The translations under genes were made by a program, and so were the position numbers. Below are positions 1-7,508 of a stretch of DNA of 40,179 nt, in pieces. The notes under the pieces are model-generated. The model had not been told where the DNA came from. It worked only from the letters and a program-made list of their open reading frames with translations, and searched no databases. Position 1 is the first letter of the stretch. Each line of letters begins with the position of its first letter. The stretch is from Verrucomicrobiota bacterium. GTDB taxonomy: Bacteria; Verrucomicrobiota; Verrucomicrobiia; Opitutales; Opitutaceae. The DNA lies in assembly GCA_016235555.1 (NCBI GenBank), contig JACRKC010000057.1:1-40179 (forward strand). Reading direction: 5' to 3'.

Positions 1-1
1 C

Positions 2-112
2 TTCAATCGCCGCACCTCGGCTTCGCGCGGGAAGTTGTTTTATCGACTGGCGCAACAAGCCGTGCAGGTTGCGCCGACAACCTACGATGCGCTTGGCGAC
101 CACAATCCGTAG
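2..112 (+). mobile_element. 3' end of an IS1595/ISXO2-type transposase gene and IS end (partial)
   Basis: An open frame enters from the left edge and stops at the TAG at 110-112. The 36 visible residues include FNRR, SRGKLFYRL and AQQAV, which resemble the extreme C-terminus of IS1595/ISXO2-family DDE transposases as I remember them. Downstream, 113-140 (TTGAGTCACGTAAATACC) looks like the terminal inverted repeat. The IS end runs into the last codons of the convergent cyclase gene, whose stop codon lies at 125-127. The rest of the element is outside the window. An unrelated partial gene cannot be excluded. Confidence 0.5.
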
Positions 113-124
113 TGGTAGGTTGAG

Positions 125-2089
125 TCACGTAAATACCCGTATTGGCGTAAGACGAGTGAGCGCGCCGGTGGCGAAGATGAGCGGATAGAGTTTCTCGAAA
201 TACCACAGCTTCGCGAAATAGAAGCCGATGGGGGCGGGCGTGCGCCAGCGTCCCGCTTCGATGGCTTCGCACAGCCAGGCGGTGCCGCGGCAGAGGGCGA
301 CGTGGAGCGTCGCAGGGTAGGGCCCGACCTCCGGGCGGGCCGGCTCTGTGCGCGCATTCAGACGGGCCCCCCGGAGGTCGGCCCCTACCTTTGCCTTGTT
401 CGCTGGCGTGCGCGTGCAGGCCGCGATGAGCGCGTCGAGCGCGAGGGAGGTTTCCTCGATGGAGGCCGGTGCGCCGGAGGCGCGCGGGGCGCCGCTCCAG
501 CCGCCGTCGGGGCTTTGTTGGGCGACGAGCCATGCGATGGCGCGCGCGCACGAGGGGCGGGACGGATCGAATTCGCTCAGTGCGGAAAGAACGCGCGCGG
601 TGCCGTAGAGCGGATTTTCATCGGCGGGATCGCGTTCGTGGCCGAACCACAAGGGCACCCAAGCGCCGTCGTGGCGCTGCGTGCGATCGAGAAATTGCAC
701 GGCGCGGGTGGAGGCGGTGTCGACACGCGACCGCAGATCGGGCGGAAGCAGCGCGCGCACGCCATGCCACGCACGCAAGGCGTGCGCGGTGATGTCGGGA
801 CTGCTGCGATCGAACGGCAGCGTGCCCCAGCCGCGGCAGAACGTGGGCACACCGCCGTCGGCGTTTTGCAGATCGAGCAGCCAGCGGACCGCTGCGACGA
901 TCGCGGTGCGCGACTCGGCGCCCGCGGGGTCGAGGTGCAGCAGCGCGAGAATGGCGCCAGCCGTGTCGTCGGCGTCGGGCACGCCGCCGGGCAGATCGGT
1001 CCACGCCCAACCGCCGGGCGCGGCGAGTGTGTAGGGGTGTTCGGCGCGGTAGTGTTGGGCGAGGAGCCAGTCGCGGAGGGCGGTTGTAGCCGCGAGCGTA
1101 AGCGAGTGGATGGACCGCCACTCGCTCACGCTCGCAGCTACGGGAGAGGTGAGCGCATTCACCGCGAGCGTGGTCACCCACGTGGCGAGGTTGGTGTCGA
1201 TCGGCCAGCTGCCGTCGGCACGCGCGGACGCTTCGAGGAACGCGACCCCGCGGCGCGTGACGCTGTGGTCGGTGAGTCCGAGCCCCGCGAGGCTCATCGT
1301 GACGAAGCTGGTGAGCGGCGTGGCTTCGAGAAAGCCGCCGTTGGCGGGTTGGAGTTGCGCGAGCTTCTCCAGCGTGCGGGCGCGCGTGAGATCGCGGAGG
1401 GCGCGCGTGAGCGGGTTTCGCGTGGGGAGCAGGCCGTGGCGCACCTGGCCGATGGCGATGAGCGCGGGGAGCGCGTAGCTGACGACGGGCAGGCGCAGCG
1501 CGCCGAACCAGCGTTGCGGCAGGGCAGCGAGCTCGAACGGCAGCGACCGCACCCGACGCCAGCCGTCGCGGCCCGGGCCGAGCCGTCCGCAGAGCGCGCA
1601 CATCGTAAGAATCGGAATCGAGAACGTGCGATCGTCGCCGTAGCGGTGCTCGATGGCACGGACGAGTGTCGCGGGTTCGAGCGAGCCGGCGGCGTGGGCG
1701 AGCCAGCGCTCGGCGGCGGCGAGCGCGGCGGCTTCGCCGGGCCCGGGTTCGTGCGCGAGGCCGAGCGCGGCCCACACGAGCGTGGTCGTGCTGATGTTGG
1801 AGAGACTGCGCGTGGTGTCGCCCCAGCCGCCGTCGGCGTTTTGGTGGCCGACGAGCCACGCGAAGCCGCGCACGATCAGCGGACGGAGTCGCGCCGTCTC
1901 GGCGGAATCGTGTTGCGCGACGAGCGAGAGCGCGGTGACGGCCGTCGCGGTGGAGAGGGCGCTCGACGAAAGCTCGCCGACCCAGTGGCCGGCCGGCGTG
2001 CGCTCGGCCAGCAACGCGGCGGTCGCGACATCGCGCGCGCGGGAGAGGCGCGTGCGCAGGGCTTCGTCGAATAGCGGGGTGGTGGTCAC
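125..2089 (-). CDS. Squalene-hopene-cyclase-like class II terpene cyclase
   Basis: A 654-residue protein of the prenyltransferase/squalene-oxidase repeat fold. The catalytic acid motif of class II cyclases is present as PDADDTA (Asp372, Asp374, Asp375), which in the family protonates a terminal isoprene unit and starts polycyclisation. QW-type repeats are visible as QNADGGWG (about 83-90), QNADGGVPTFC (about 408-418), RHDGAWVPLWFG (about 472-483) and QQSPDGGW (about 524-531). No signal peptide is seen; family members are monotopic membrane proteins. Length fits squalene-hopene cyclases. Two palindromic repeats lie in frame (residues about 317-335 and 568-591), and an IS end supplies the last few codons. 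It is transcribed with the cysteine desulfurase upstream. The substrate cannot be read from sequence; squalene is only one possibility. Confidence 0.8.
   Translation of the reverse strand: MTTTPLFDEALRTRLSRARDVATAALLAERTPAGHWVGELSSSALSTATAVTALSLVAQHDSAETARLRPLIVRGFAWLVGHQNADGGWGDTTRSLSNISTTTLVWAALGLAHEPGPGEAAALAAAERWLAHAAGSLEPATLVRAIEHRYGDDRTFSIPILTMCALCGRLGPGRDGWRRVRSLPFELAALPQRWFGALRLPVVSYALPALIAIGQVRHGLLPTRNPLTRALRDLTRARTLEKLAQLQPANGGFLEATPLTSFVTMSLAGLGLTDHSVTRRGVAFLEASARADGSWPIDTNLATWVTTLAVNALTSPVAASVSEWRSIHSLTLAATTALRDWLLAQHYRAEHPYTLAAPGGWAWTDLPGGVPDADDTAGAILALLHLDPAGAESRTAIVAAVRWLLDLQNADGGVPTFCRGWGTLPFDRSSPDITAHALRAWHGVRALLPPDLRSRVDTASTRAVQFLDRTQRHDGAWVPLWFGHERDPADENPLYGTARVLSALSEFDPSRPSCARAIAWLVAQQSPDGGWSGAPRASGAPASIEETSLALDALIAACTRTPANKAKVGADLRGARLNARTEPARPEVGPYPATLHVALCRGTAWLCEAIEAGRWRTPAPIGFYFAKLWYFEKLYPLIFATGALTRLTPIRVFT
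317..388. repeat. GTAG-bounded palindrome inside the cyclase gene
   Basis: Imperfect palindrome with left arm GTAGGGCCCGACCTCCGGG and a matching right arm ending CCCCTAC at 388. It spans 72 bp, exactly 24 codons, and stays open in the cyclase frame, adding about 24 residues between the last QW-like repeat and the C-terminal segment. Confidence 0.8.
1085..1141. repeat. GTAGC palindrome inside the cyclase gene
   Basis: A 57-bp (19-codon) hairpin with arms GTAGCCGCGAGCGTAAGCGA and TCGCTCACGCTCGCAGCTAC around a short loop. It is read through in the cyclase frame at residues about 317-335, between the SSPVAA region and the segment leading to the catalytic DxDD. Confidence 0.85.
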
Positions 2090-2123
2090 GAAAACAACTC
2101 AGGGGCTTGTGCGCACTTTTCCG

Positions 2124-2207
2124 AGGTGGGCGGGCACGTCCCTGTGCCCGCATGGGCGAAGCGCGTGAGGCGATCGAAATGCGGGCACGGGGACGTGCCC
2201 GCCCACC
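2124..2207. repeat. GGTGGGCGGGCACG-type intergenic palindrome, copy 1
   Basis: Inverted arms of about 29 bp (AGGTGGGCGGGCACGTCCC and its complement) lie between the cyclase and the cysteine desulfurase. The same family recurs at 6037-6120 and 40098-40179. Confidence 0.9.
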
Positions 2208-2244
2208 CCATGCTCTGAACAGCGCCCCAGATGCATATCGGCCC

Positions 2245-3402
2245 TCAAGTCGCGTCCGGCGTCGCGAGCGTGGATTGGATGCGCACGAGCGCCTGCAAGA
2301 GATCACCCCACGCGGAATCCGGCGTGAGCCAGCCGCCGCTGAAACGCAACGCCCGCGACGCCTCGGCGGCACCGAGGCCCATCGCGGTGAGCACATGCGA
2401 CGGCGCTTCCGAGCCGCTGGAGCACGCGGAGCCCGTGGAGACCGCGAAGCCGGCCTTGTCGAGTTTGACGACCCAGCGCTGACGACAGTCTGCGGCGTCG
2501 GGCATGACCACGCTCACGGTGTTCCAGAGGCGCGGCGCGGCGGCGCCGTTGATCGCCGCGCCGGGCATCGCCTCTCGCAACGCGCGCTCGAAGCGATCGC
2601 GCGCGGCACGTCGTGCGGCGTCGGCGCCGGCGGCGAGCTGGCCTTCGCACCATTCGAGCGCGGCGAGCATTGCGACGACACCCGCGACGTTTTCGGTGCC
2701 GGCGCGACGGCCATCCTGCTGTTTTCCGCCGTGGACGAGCGGGTGCAACGGCGAGCCCGCCGGGCATCTCAAAAACCCGACGCCGCGCGGACCACCGAAT
2801 TTGTGCGCACTGCCAGCGACGAAATCGCACCCGCCGAGGCCGCTGGCCGGCAGACGGCCGCACCATTGGGTCGCGTCGCAAAAAAACGGCACATCGCTCG
2901 CCGCGCAAAGATCGTGCGCTTTGCTCCACGGTTGCAGGACGCCGGTTTCGTTGTTCGCGGCCATGATGGCGACGAGTGCGGGGCGCGTGCGGGTGAGGTT
3001 GTCCTTCAGCCACCCGAGATCCACGATGCCTTGGGCATCGACCGGAATGAGTCGAACGTGATCGCGGAAGAAATGCCGCGCGCTCTCGCGCACGGCCGGA
3101 TGTTCGATCGCGCTCACCCACACGACCGCGGCGGAATCACCGCCGCCGGAGGCGGCCGTGGCGGCGTGGTGCAACACGGTATTGCACGCCTCGGTGGCGC
3201 CGCCGGTCCACACGACGTCGAGCGGCGAGCAGCCGAGCAGCGCGGCGAGTTTCTGGCGCGCCTGCTCGAGCGCGCCCTCGGCGCGGGCGCCGAGCCGATG
3301 CGGGGACGACGGGTTGCCCGGGAAATCTTCCCCGGCCTCGAGCCAAGCCGCGCGCGCCGCAGGGAGCAGCGGCGAGGTGGCGTTGTGATCGAGGTAGAGC
3401 AT
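2245..3402 (-). CDS. Cysteine desulfurase, NifS/IscS type
   Basis: PLP enzyme of 385 residues that would move sulfur from cysteine to an active-site persulfide for Fe-S cluster or other thio-cofactor assembly. The start at 3402 gives the canonical N-terminus MLYLDHNATS; an in-frame ATG 24 codons upstream adds residues not typical of the family. Visible motifs are ATEACNTV, the PLP lysine in GSAHKFGGPRG (Lys201) and the persulfide cysteine in STGSACSSGS (Cys327). It lies upstream of the cyclase on the same strand, with a palindrome in the gap, and divergent from a run encoding several Fe-S proteins. A role in supplying clusters to those proteins is inference. Confidence 0.92.
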   Translation of the reverse strand: MLYLDHNATSPLLPAARAAWLEAGEDFPGNPSSPHRLGARAEGALEQARQKLAALLGCSPLDVVWTGGATEACNTVLHHAATAASGGGDSAAVVWVSAIEHPAVRESARHFFRDHVRLIPVDAQGIVDLGWLKDNLTRTRPALVAIMAANNETGVLQPWSKAHDLCAASDVPFFCDATQWCGRLPASGLGGCDFVAGSAHKFGGPRGVGFLRCPAGSPLHPLVHGGKQQDGRRAGTENVAGVVAMLAALEWCEGQLAAGADAARRAARDRFERALREAMPGAAINGAAAPRLWNTVSVVMPDAADCRQRWVVKLDKAGFAVSTGSACSSGSEAPSHVLTAMGLGAAEASRALRFSGGWLTPDSAWGDLLQALVRIQSTLATPDAT

Positions 3403-3816
3403 CGGCGGGTGTCCGTTTCTGGCGCGAAGCCGGAGCGAGTCGAGATTCGTTCGTGGGAACGGACCGGGCGACAATCAACCAAACCGTTGGCCGCCAAAAG
3501 GCCTAGCGCGGCGGAGCCGCAACCAAACGAATTGAACAGGAAGGCCGGGAAGAGCGGAAAGGTCGGACACTGGCGCCTTCCCGTCCTTCCCGACCTTCCT
3601 GTTCCAAGATCTTGTTCGTTCTGCGCGATTCACCACCATTGTATTACAAAGGGCTCCGTCCTGCCGACGACAATCTCCCGTGCGCCTATCAGCGCCTTGC
3701 AAGCTACAATCGCCCTCCAATTTCTTGCGCCTTTTTGCGGCAATTAATTCGAGCAGGAAATCTGTTCTGCCTCCTTGCCACGCGCGCCGGTTGCCGAACA
3801 CTTCCGCGCCACCGGT
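3403..3816. other. Divergent intergenic region
   Basis: About 410 bp between the divergent cysteine desulfurase and lipoyl-carrier genes. It holds a palindrome at 3532-3607 and, just before it (about 3490-3529), a stretch (AAAAGGCCTAGCGCGGCGGA) that looks repetitive. The AT-richer part at 3640-3760 is where promoters for the plus-strand operon would be expected, but I see no convincing -35/-10 pair. No tRNA or small gene is evident. Confidence 0.5.
3532..3607. repeat. TTGAACAGGAAG-type palindrome, copy 1
   Basis: Inverted arms TTGAACAGGAAGGCCGGGAA and CCTTCCCGACCTTCCTGTTC with a GC-rich loop. A second copy of the family lies at 20607-20689. Confidence 0.9.
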
Positions 3817-4293
3817 ATGGAATCCCCGCAAGCCAGGACGATCTTCTTCAAGCGTTCGAACTTCGTCACGCACCTGCCCGCGGGCGCGCTCTTCTCGCCG
3901 GCCCACTACTGGATGCTGCGCGAAACCGACGGCACCTGGCGCGTGGGTTTCTCCAAATTCGCCGTGCGCATGCTCGGCGACCTCGTGGACCAGGCGTTCG
4001 ACGTGCCGGAGGGTGGCCCGGTGCAGTCCGGAAAAATCATTGGCTGGATCGAGGGTTTCAAAGCCATCAGCGACATCTACTGCGCGATCGACGGCACCTT
4101 TTGCGGGGGCAATCCGTCCCTCAAGGGACACCTCGATCTCGTCAACGAAGCCCCCTATGACGCCGGCTGGCTCTACCGCGCCCGCGGCGAACCCGACCGC
4201 AACTGCATGCCCGCCCAGGATTACGTCAACTTGCTCAACGCGACCATCGATCGCATGCTGGCCCAGCAAAAAGATCCGCCCGCCTCCGCATGA
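3817..4293 (+). CDS. GcvH-like lipoyl carrier protein (orphan)
   Basis: A 158-residue protein resembling the glycine-cleavage H protein. The lipoylation signature appears as EGFKAISDIY with the acceptor at Lys82, followed about 27 residues later by LVNEAPYDAGWLYR, the typical H-protein C-terminal motif. The usual SVKAASDIY is altered to GFKAISDIY, and the domain is preceded by an atypical N-terminus. ATG 3817 was chosen; a TTG at 3775 would add 14 residues, and neither has a strong Shine-Dalgarno. No P, T or L protein of glycine cleavage is nearby. The stop overlaps the start of the GTPase gene by 4 bp (ATGA), indicating translational coupling. A carrier in another redox or sulfur-transfer reaction, as for LbpA-type H-like proteins, is a hypothesis. 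Confidence 0.75.
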   Translation: MESPQARTIFFKRSNFVTHLPAGALFSPAHYWMLRETDGTWRVGFSKFAVRMLGDLVDQAFDVPEGGPVQSGKIIGWIEGFKAISDIYCAIDGTFCGGNPSLKGHLDLVNEAPYDAGWLYRARGEPDRNCMPAQDYVNLLNATIDRMLAQQKDPPASA

Positions 4294-5438
4294 GCCCCGC
4301 TGCACCGTCCAACGTTTCATCGCCACTCGCGCGCTACATCATGATCGGTGGGTTTCTGGGCGCGGGCAAAACGACCGCGGTCGCGCGGCTCGCGGCGGCG
4401 CTCCACGCACGCGGGCTGCGCGCCGGCCTCATCACGAACGACCAGGGCAGCGGCCTCGTCGACACCGCGGTGCTGCGCGCGCGCGGCTTCGCCACCGAGG
4501 AGATTCCCGGCGGCTGCTTCTGCTGCCGCTTCAACTCGCTCGTCGACGCCGCGGGTAAGCTCACGGCGGCCACGCGACCCGACGTATTCGTAGCCGAGCC
4601 CGTTGGGAGCTGCACCGATCTGGTCGCGACGGTGACCTATCCGCTCCGCCGCATTTATGGCGAACGCTTCACGATCGCGCCGCTCAGCGTGCTGCTCGAT
4701 CCGGCGCGGGCGATGCGGGTGTTCGGGCTGGGCGGGGAAGGCCGCGCGTTTTCCGAGAAGGTCCTCTATATCTACCGCAAACAGCTCGAGGAAGCCGACC
4801 TCATCGTGATCAACAAATGCGACAGCCTGGCCGCCACCGATCTCGGGCGGCTGCGCGAGGTGCTCGGGCGCGACTTTCCGCACGCCGAGGTGCTCGCCGT
4901 GTCGGCGCGCGACGGCACAGGCGTCGACGCGTGGTTTGAGCGGCTGCTCGCGCGCGAGCAGGTGGCGCGGCGGGCGATGGATGTGGACTACGAAACTTAC
5001 GCCGATGGCGAGGCGTTGCTCGGCTGGCTCAACGCCACCGTGCAGCTCGCATCTGCGGGCGAGTTCGACGCCAACGCCGCGCTCGAGCGCCTCGCCCGCG
5101 ATCTCCAGGTGCGGCTCGCAGGCACCGGCGGCGAAATCGCGCACCTCAAGATGACCTTCAGCCCCGAGGGCGGCCTCAACGATCTCGCGTCGGTCAATCT
5201 CGTGCGCAGCGACTTCGTGCCGGAGCTCGGCCTGCGCCTCGATCAGCCGGTGACGGGCGGGCAACTCGTCCTCAACGCGCGCGCCGAGACCGCGCCGGAG
5301 GCATTGAAGGCCGCGGTCGAGACCGCGGTCGCGAATCTCGCGCGGCACTTCGCCGGGCTGCAGGCACACATCGATCACCTGGAGCACTTCCGTCCCGGCA
5401 AACCGCAGCCGACGCATCGCGATCTCAATCCGGTGTGA
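4290..5438 (+). CDS. COG0523 (CobW/G3E family) GTPase
   Basis: A 382-residue P-loop GTPase of the G3E family, which includes metallochaperones such as CobW, YeiR and Zng1. Visible are the Walker A motif GGFLGAGKT near the N-terminus, the GGCFCCRF segment with the family CxCC metal-binding motif at about residue 75, and the guanine-specificity motif NKCD at about residue 175. The C-terminal half (from about 230) is a variable domain and may bind a partner. The start overlaps the lipoyl-carrier stop by 4 bp, so the two are probably made together. The metal or cofactor handled is unknown. Its placement suggests a maturation role for enzymes of this operon. Confidence 0.88.
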   Translation: MSPAAPSNVSSPLARYIMIGGFLGAGKTTAVARLAAALHARGLRAGLITNDQGSGLVDTAVLRARGFATEEIPGGCFCCRFNSLVDAAGKLTAATRPDVFVAEPVGSCTDLVATVTYPLRRIYGERFTIAPLSVLLDPARAMRVFGLGGEGRAFSEKVLYIYRKQLEEADLIVINKCDSLAATDLGRLREVLGRDFPHAEVLAVSARDGTGVDAWFERLLAREQVARRAMDVDYETYADGEALLGWLNATVQLASAGEFDANAALERLARDLQVRLAGTGGEIAHLKMTFSPEGGLNDLASVNLVRSDFVPELGLRLDQPVTGGQLVLNARAETAPEALKAAVETAVANLARHFAGLQAHIDHLEHFRPGKPQPTHRDLNPV

Positions 5439-5473
5439 CGTTCTTGATGCGCGCCCGATGTCCAGTCTCCGGG

Positions 5474-5532
5474 GTAGGGCAGGTCTTTGACCTGCCCTCT
5501 TGCGCACTGACTGTTCGAGGGCGGGTCGAAGA
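5474..5532. repeat. GTAGGGCAGGTC palindrome, copy 1
   Basis: Two hairpin-like arms, GTAGGGCAGGTCTTTGACC and GGTCGAAGACCCGCCCTAC, between the GTPase and the next gene. A related copy lies at 15944-16012. Confidence 0.9.
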
Positions 5533-5592
5533 CCCGCCCTACCGCTTGCATTCGCGCCTGAAAGCCGCTGGTTGAGACTCGCGCCTGTCGTT

Positions 5593-6003
5593 ATGTCATC
5601 CTGCCCCGGCATCCTCTACTGCAACTGCACCTACGCCCAGGTGCTCGACCCCGCCGCCAAGGCCGCGGTGCTCCGCGCGCTGTGCGATTCCGGGCAATCG
5701 TTCGAAGCCGTCGCCGACCTCTGCGAGATGTCCGCGCGCAAGGACCCCGCGCTCCAGCGTCTCACCGCGGGCGGCGACGTGAAGATCGTCGCGTGCCACC
5801 CGCGCGCCGTGAAGTGGTTGTTCGCCGCCGCCGGCGCGCCGCTCGACCCCGCGCGCACCGAAGTCGTCAACCTCCGCGACGCCACCCCCGCCGCCGCGCT
5901 CGAACGCCTCGCCGCCGCCGATCTCCGCCCCAACCTCCCGCCCGGCAAGGCCCTCCCCGCCGATCCCGCCGCAACCTCCGCCGAGCCCCATCCGTCAGCC
6001 TGA
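5593..6003 (+). CDS. Small CxC protein, possibly an MvhD/HdrA-type iron-sulfur subunit
   Basis: A 136-residue soluble protein. The N-terminus has a cysteine pair in LYCNCTYAQ (Cys9, Cys11), further cysteines at LRALCDSG and ADLCEMSA, and a conserved-looking VACHPRAVKWLF segment at about residue 58. This layout recalls the small delta subunits (MvhD/HdrA C-terminus) that pass electrons between flavin or Fe-S proteins, but I cannot assign the family firmly. ATG 5593 is preferred because the upstream codons of the longer frame come from the palindrome at 5474-5532. It sits directly before a ferredoxin, with only a palindrome between, so a joint electron-transfer role is likely. The C-terminal 35 residues are Pro/Ala-rich. 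Confidence 0.6.
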   Translation: MSSCPGILYCNCTYAQVLDPAAKAAVLRALCDSGQSFEAVADLCEMSARKDPALQRLTAGGDVKIVACHPRAVKWLFAAAGAPLDPARTEVVNLRDATPAAALERLAAADLRPNLPPGKALPADPAATSAEPHPSA

Positions 6004-6036
6004 AGCCGCCATGAGTTTCGAAACCCAAGTCGCGAA

Positions 6037-6120
6037 GGTGGGCGGGCACGTCCCTGTGCCCGCATTTTCGCCTGCCTCTCGCGCCTCGTCCGTGCGGGAA
6101 GGGGGACGGGCCCGCCCACC
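6037..6120. repeat. GGTGGGCGGGCACG-type palindrome, copy 2
   Basis: Left arm is intact (GGTGGGCGGGCACGTCCC). The right arm is degenerate (GGGGGACGGGCCCGCCCACC). It fills the gap between the CxC protein and the ferredoxin gene. Confidence 0.85.
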
Positions 6121-6189
6121 TTCCACCAACTGAATGCTGGGCGTCCGCTTCCGCCCCGTTTCCCATCTCCCAACTTCCCTCTCCGATAA

Positions 6190-7041
6190 ATGGCCCTCCG
6201 CGATCAAACCCACCTGCGCATCGTCCTCTATGAGGGCGCCGAGGCGCAACCGCTCGACGCCGACCGCCGCTTCCAGGCGATCTCGCGCCTGCTCGCGCAG
6301 GGCTACGCGCTCACGCGCGTCGGCCACGGCGGCCGCACCGCGCCGGCCGACGACGTGCCCGCGCTCGTGCTCGGCCAGTTCGGCGGCGCCGGGCCCCGGC
6401 TCGCCGCCGGCGCGCCGGCGGACCGCGTGCGTTTCCGTCACATCGCGGGCCTCCCCGAGGACGAGATCGCGGGCGCCGTCGAAGGCGAGCGCGCCGAAAA
6501 GAAAGCCGCGGCGCACGGCACGTGGAAGCCGTGGTTCCCGGTGATCGACTACGATCGCTGCACGAATTGCATGCAGTGCCTGAGCTTCTGCCTCTTCGGC
6601 GTCTACGGCGCCGACCACGAAGGGCACATCCAGGTGCAGAGCCAGGACAACTGCAAAACCAACTGCCCGGCCTGCTCGCGCGTCTGCCCCGAGGCCGCGA
6701 TCATGTTCCCCAAATACAAGGCCGGCCCGATCAACGGCGACCTCGTGAAGGACGAGGACCTGCAGCGCGAGAAGATGAAAGTGGACATCTCCGCGCTGCT
6801 CGGCGGCGACATCTACTCGATGCTGCGGATGCGCAGCGAGCGCGCGCAGTCGCGTTTCTCGAAGGAGCGCGACTCCGACAAGGCCCTCAACGAGCGCCAG
6901 AAATGCCTCGTGAAACTCGCCTCCGCCGGCGACATCCCGCCCGAGGTGCTGATGAGCCTGCCGAGTCCCGAGGAAATCCAGCGGCGCGCGGCGGAGGCGA
7001 AAGCGAAGGCGGAAGCGGCGCTTGCGGCTCAGCGAAGCTGA
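6190..7041 (+). CDS. Ferredoxin-like protein with two 4Fe-4S clusters
   Basis: A 283-residue protein with a dicluster domain in the middle. The first set is Cys124, Cys127, Cys130 and Cys134 (CxxCxxCxxxC), the second Cys155, Cys159, Cys162 and Cys166 (CxxxCxxCxxxC). The 110-residue N-terminal part, starting RIVLYEGAEAQPLD, has no motif I recognise. The tail is charged and Ala/Lys-rich, possibly helical, with no membrane segment. It probably carries low-potential electrons, and the nearby radical SAM enzyme, which needs a reduced cluster, is an obvious candidate acceptor. It is in the same run as the CxC protein. A 41-bp heptamer arm begins 3 bp after its stop. Confidence 0.82.
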   Translation: MALRDQTHLRIVLYEGAEAQPLDADRRFQAISRLLAQGYALTRVGHGGRTAPADDVPALVLGQFGGAGPRLAAGAPADRVRFRHIAGLPEDEIAGAVEGERAEKKAAAHGTWKPWFPVIDYDRCTNCMQCLSFCLFGVYGADHEGHIQVQSQDNCKTNCPACSRVCPEAAIMFPKYKAGPINGDLVKDEDLQREKMKVDISALLGGDIYSMLRMRSERAQSRFSKERDSDKALNERQKCLVKLASAGDIPPEVLMSLPSPEEIQRRAAEAKAKAEAALAAQRS

Positions 7042-7044
7042 ACG

Positions 7045-7085
7045 GAACGCTCAACGTTTAACTTTTAACGTTTAACGCTCAAGTG
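7045..7085. repeat. Left 41-bp heptamer arm of the filled element
   Basis: GAACG, then four heptamers of the type YTYAACK, then CTCAAGTG. The inverted partner at 7458-7498 matches at 37 of 41 positions. The last three bases are the GTG start codon of the enclosed ORF. Confidence 0.9.
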
Positions 7086-7508
7086 GACAAACCACAGAAA
7101 TACGATCTCGAGGAGCGATTGCTGGAGTTTTCGGTGCGGGTGATTCGCGTCACGGAGTCGATGGATCATTCGCGAGCAGGCAACCACGTGGCGGACCAAT
7201 TGCTGCGATCCGGGACCTCTCCCTACGGTCATCACGGCGAAGCCGAAGGCGCCGAATCGCGCGATGACTTCGTCCACAAACTGAAGGTCGGCTACAAGGA
7301 GCTTCGCGAAACGCGGCGTTGGCTGCGTCTCGTGCACCGCACGCCGTTGGTCGCGAAACCCGATTTGCTGAACGACATCCTCGCCGAAGCCGAGGAACTG
7401 GTTCGCATTTTCGCAGCCAGCATCCGCACCGCCAAGACCAACGGCGCCGCGAAGCCTCACTTGAGCGTTAAGCGTTCAGCGTTAAACGTTGAGCGTTCCC
7501 ACCCATGA
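7083..7508 (+). CDS. Four-helix-bundle protein (23S rRNA IVS/S23 family)
   Basis: A 141-residue mostly helical protein with the family pattern: YDLEERLLEFSVRVIRV at the start, then VADQLLRSGTSPYGHHGEA, then KLKVGYKELRETRRWLRLV. The fold is known from proteins encoded in intervening sequences of some 23S rRNA genes and is related to Avd of diversity-generating retroelements; biochemical function is unknown. The GTG start is the inner end of the left 41-bp arm. The last residues (HLSVKRSALNVERSHP) are read through the right arm. The stop overlaps the start of the radical SAM gene by 4 bp. The gene looks inserted into the operon as part of a small palindrome-bounded element. Confidence 0.85.
   Translation: MDKPQKYDLEERLLEFSVRVIRVTESMDHSRAGNHVADQLLRSGTSPYGHHGEAEGAESRDDFVHKLKVGYKELRETRRWLRLVHRTPLVAKPDLLNDILAEAEELVRIFAASIRTAKTNGAAKPHLSVKRSALNVERSHP
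7458..7498. repeat. Right 41-bp heptamer arm of the filled element
   Basis: Inverted partner of 7045-7085, starting CACTTGAGCG and ending GAGCGTTC. It is translated as the C-terminus of the four-helix-bundle protein and ends 6 bp before the next start codon. Confidence 0.9.

Noticed and set aside
302-2074. Long plus-strand frame (590 codons) opposite the cyclase
   Set aside because: It is Arg/Gly/Glu-rich with no domain; the minus strand carries the cyclase motifs. High GC makes antisense frames open.
3817-4293. Glycine cleavage H protein
   Set aside because: No glycine cleavage P, T or L genes nearby, and the lipoylation motif departs from the usual form.
7083-7508. Intervening sequence of a 23S rRNA gene
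   Set aside because: The protein family fits, but no rRNA sequence flanks it; the gene sits inside a protein-coding operon.
7083-7508. Diversity-generating retroelement accessory gene (Avd)
   Set aside because: No reverse transcriptase or template/variable repeat is visible in the window.
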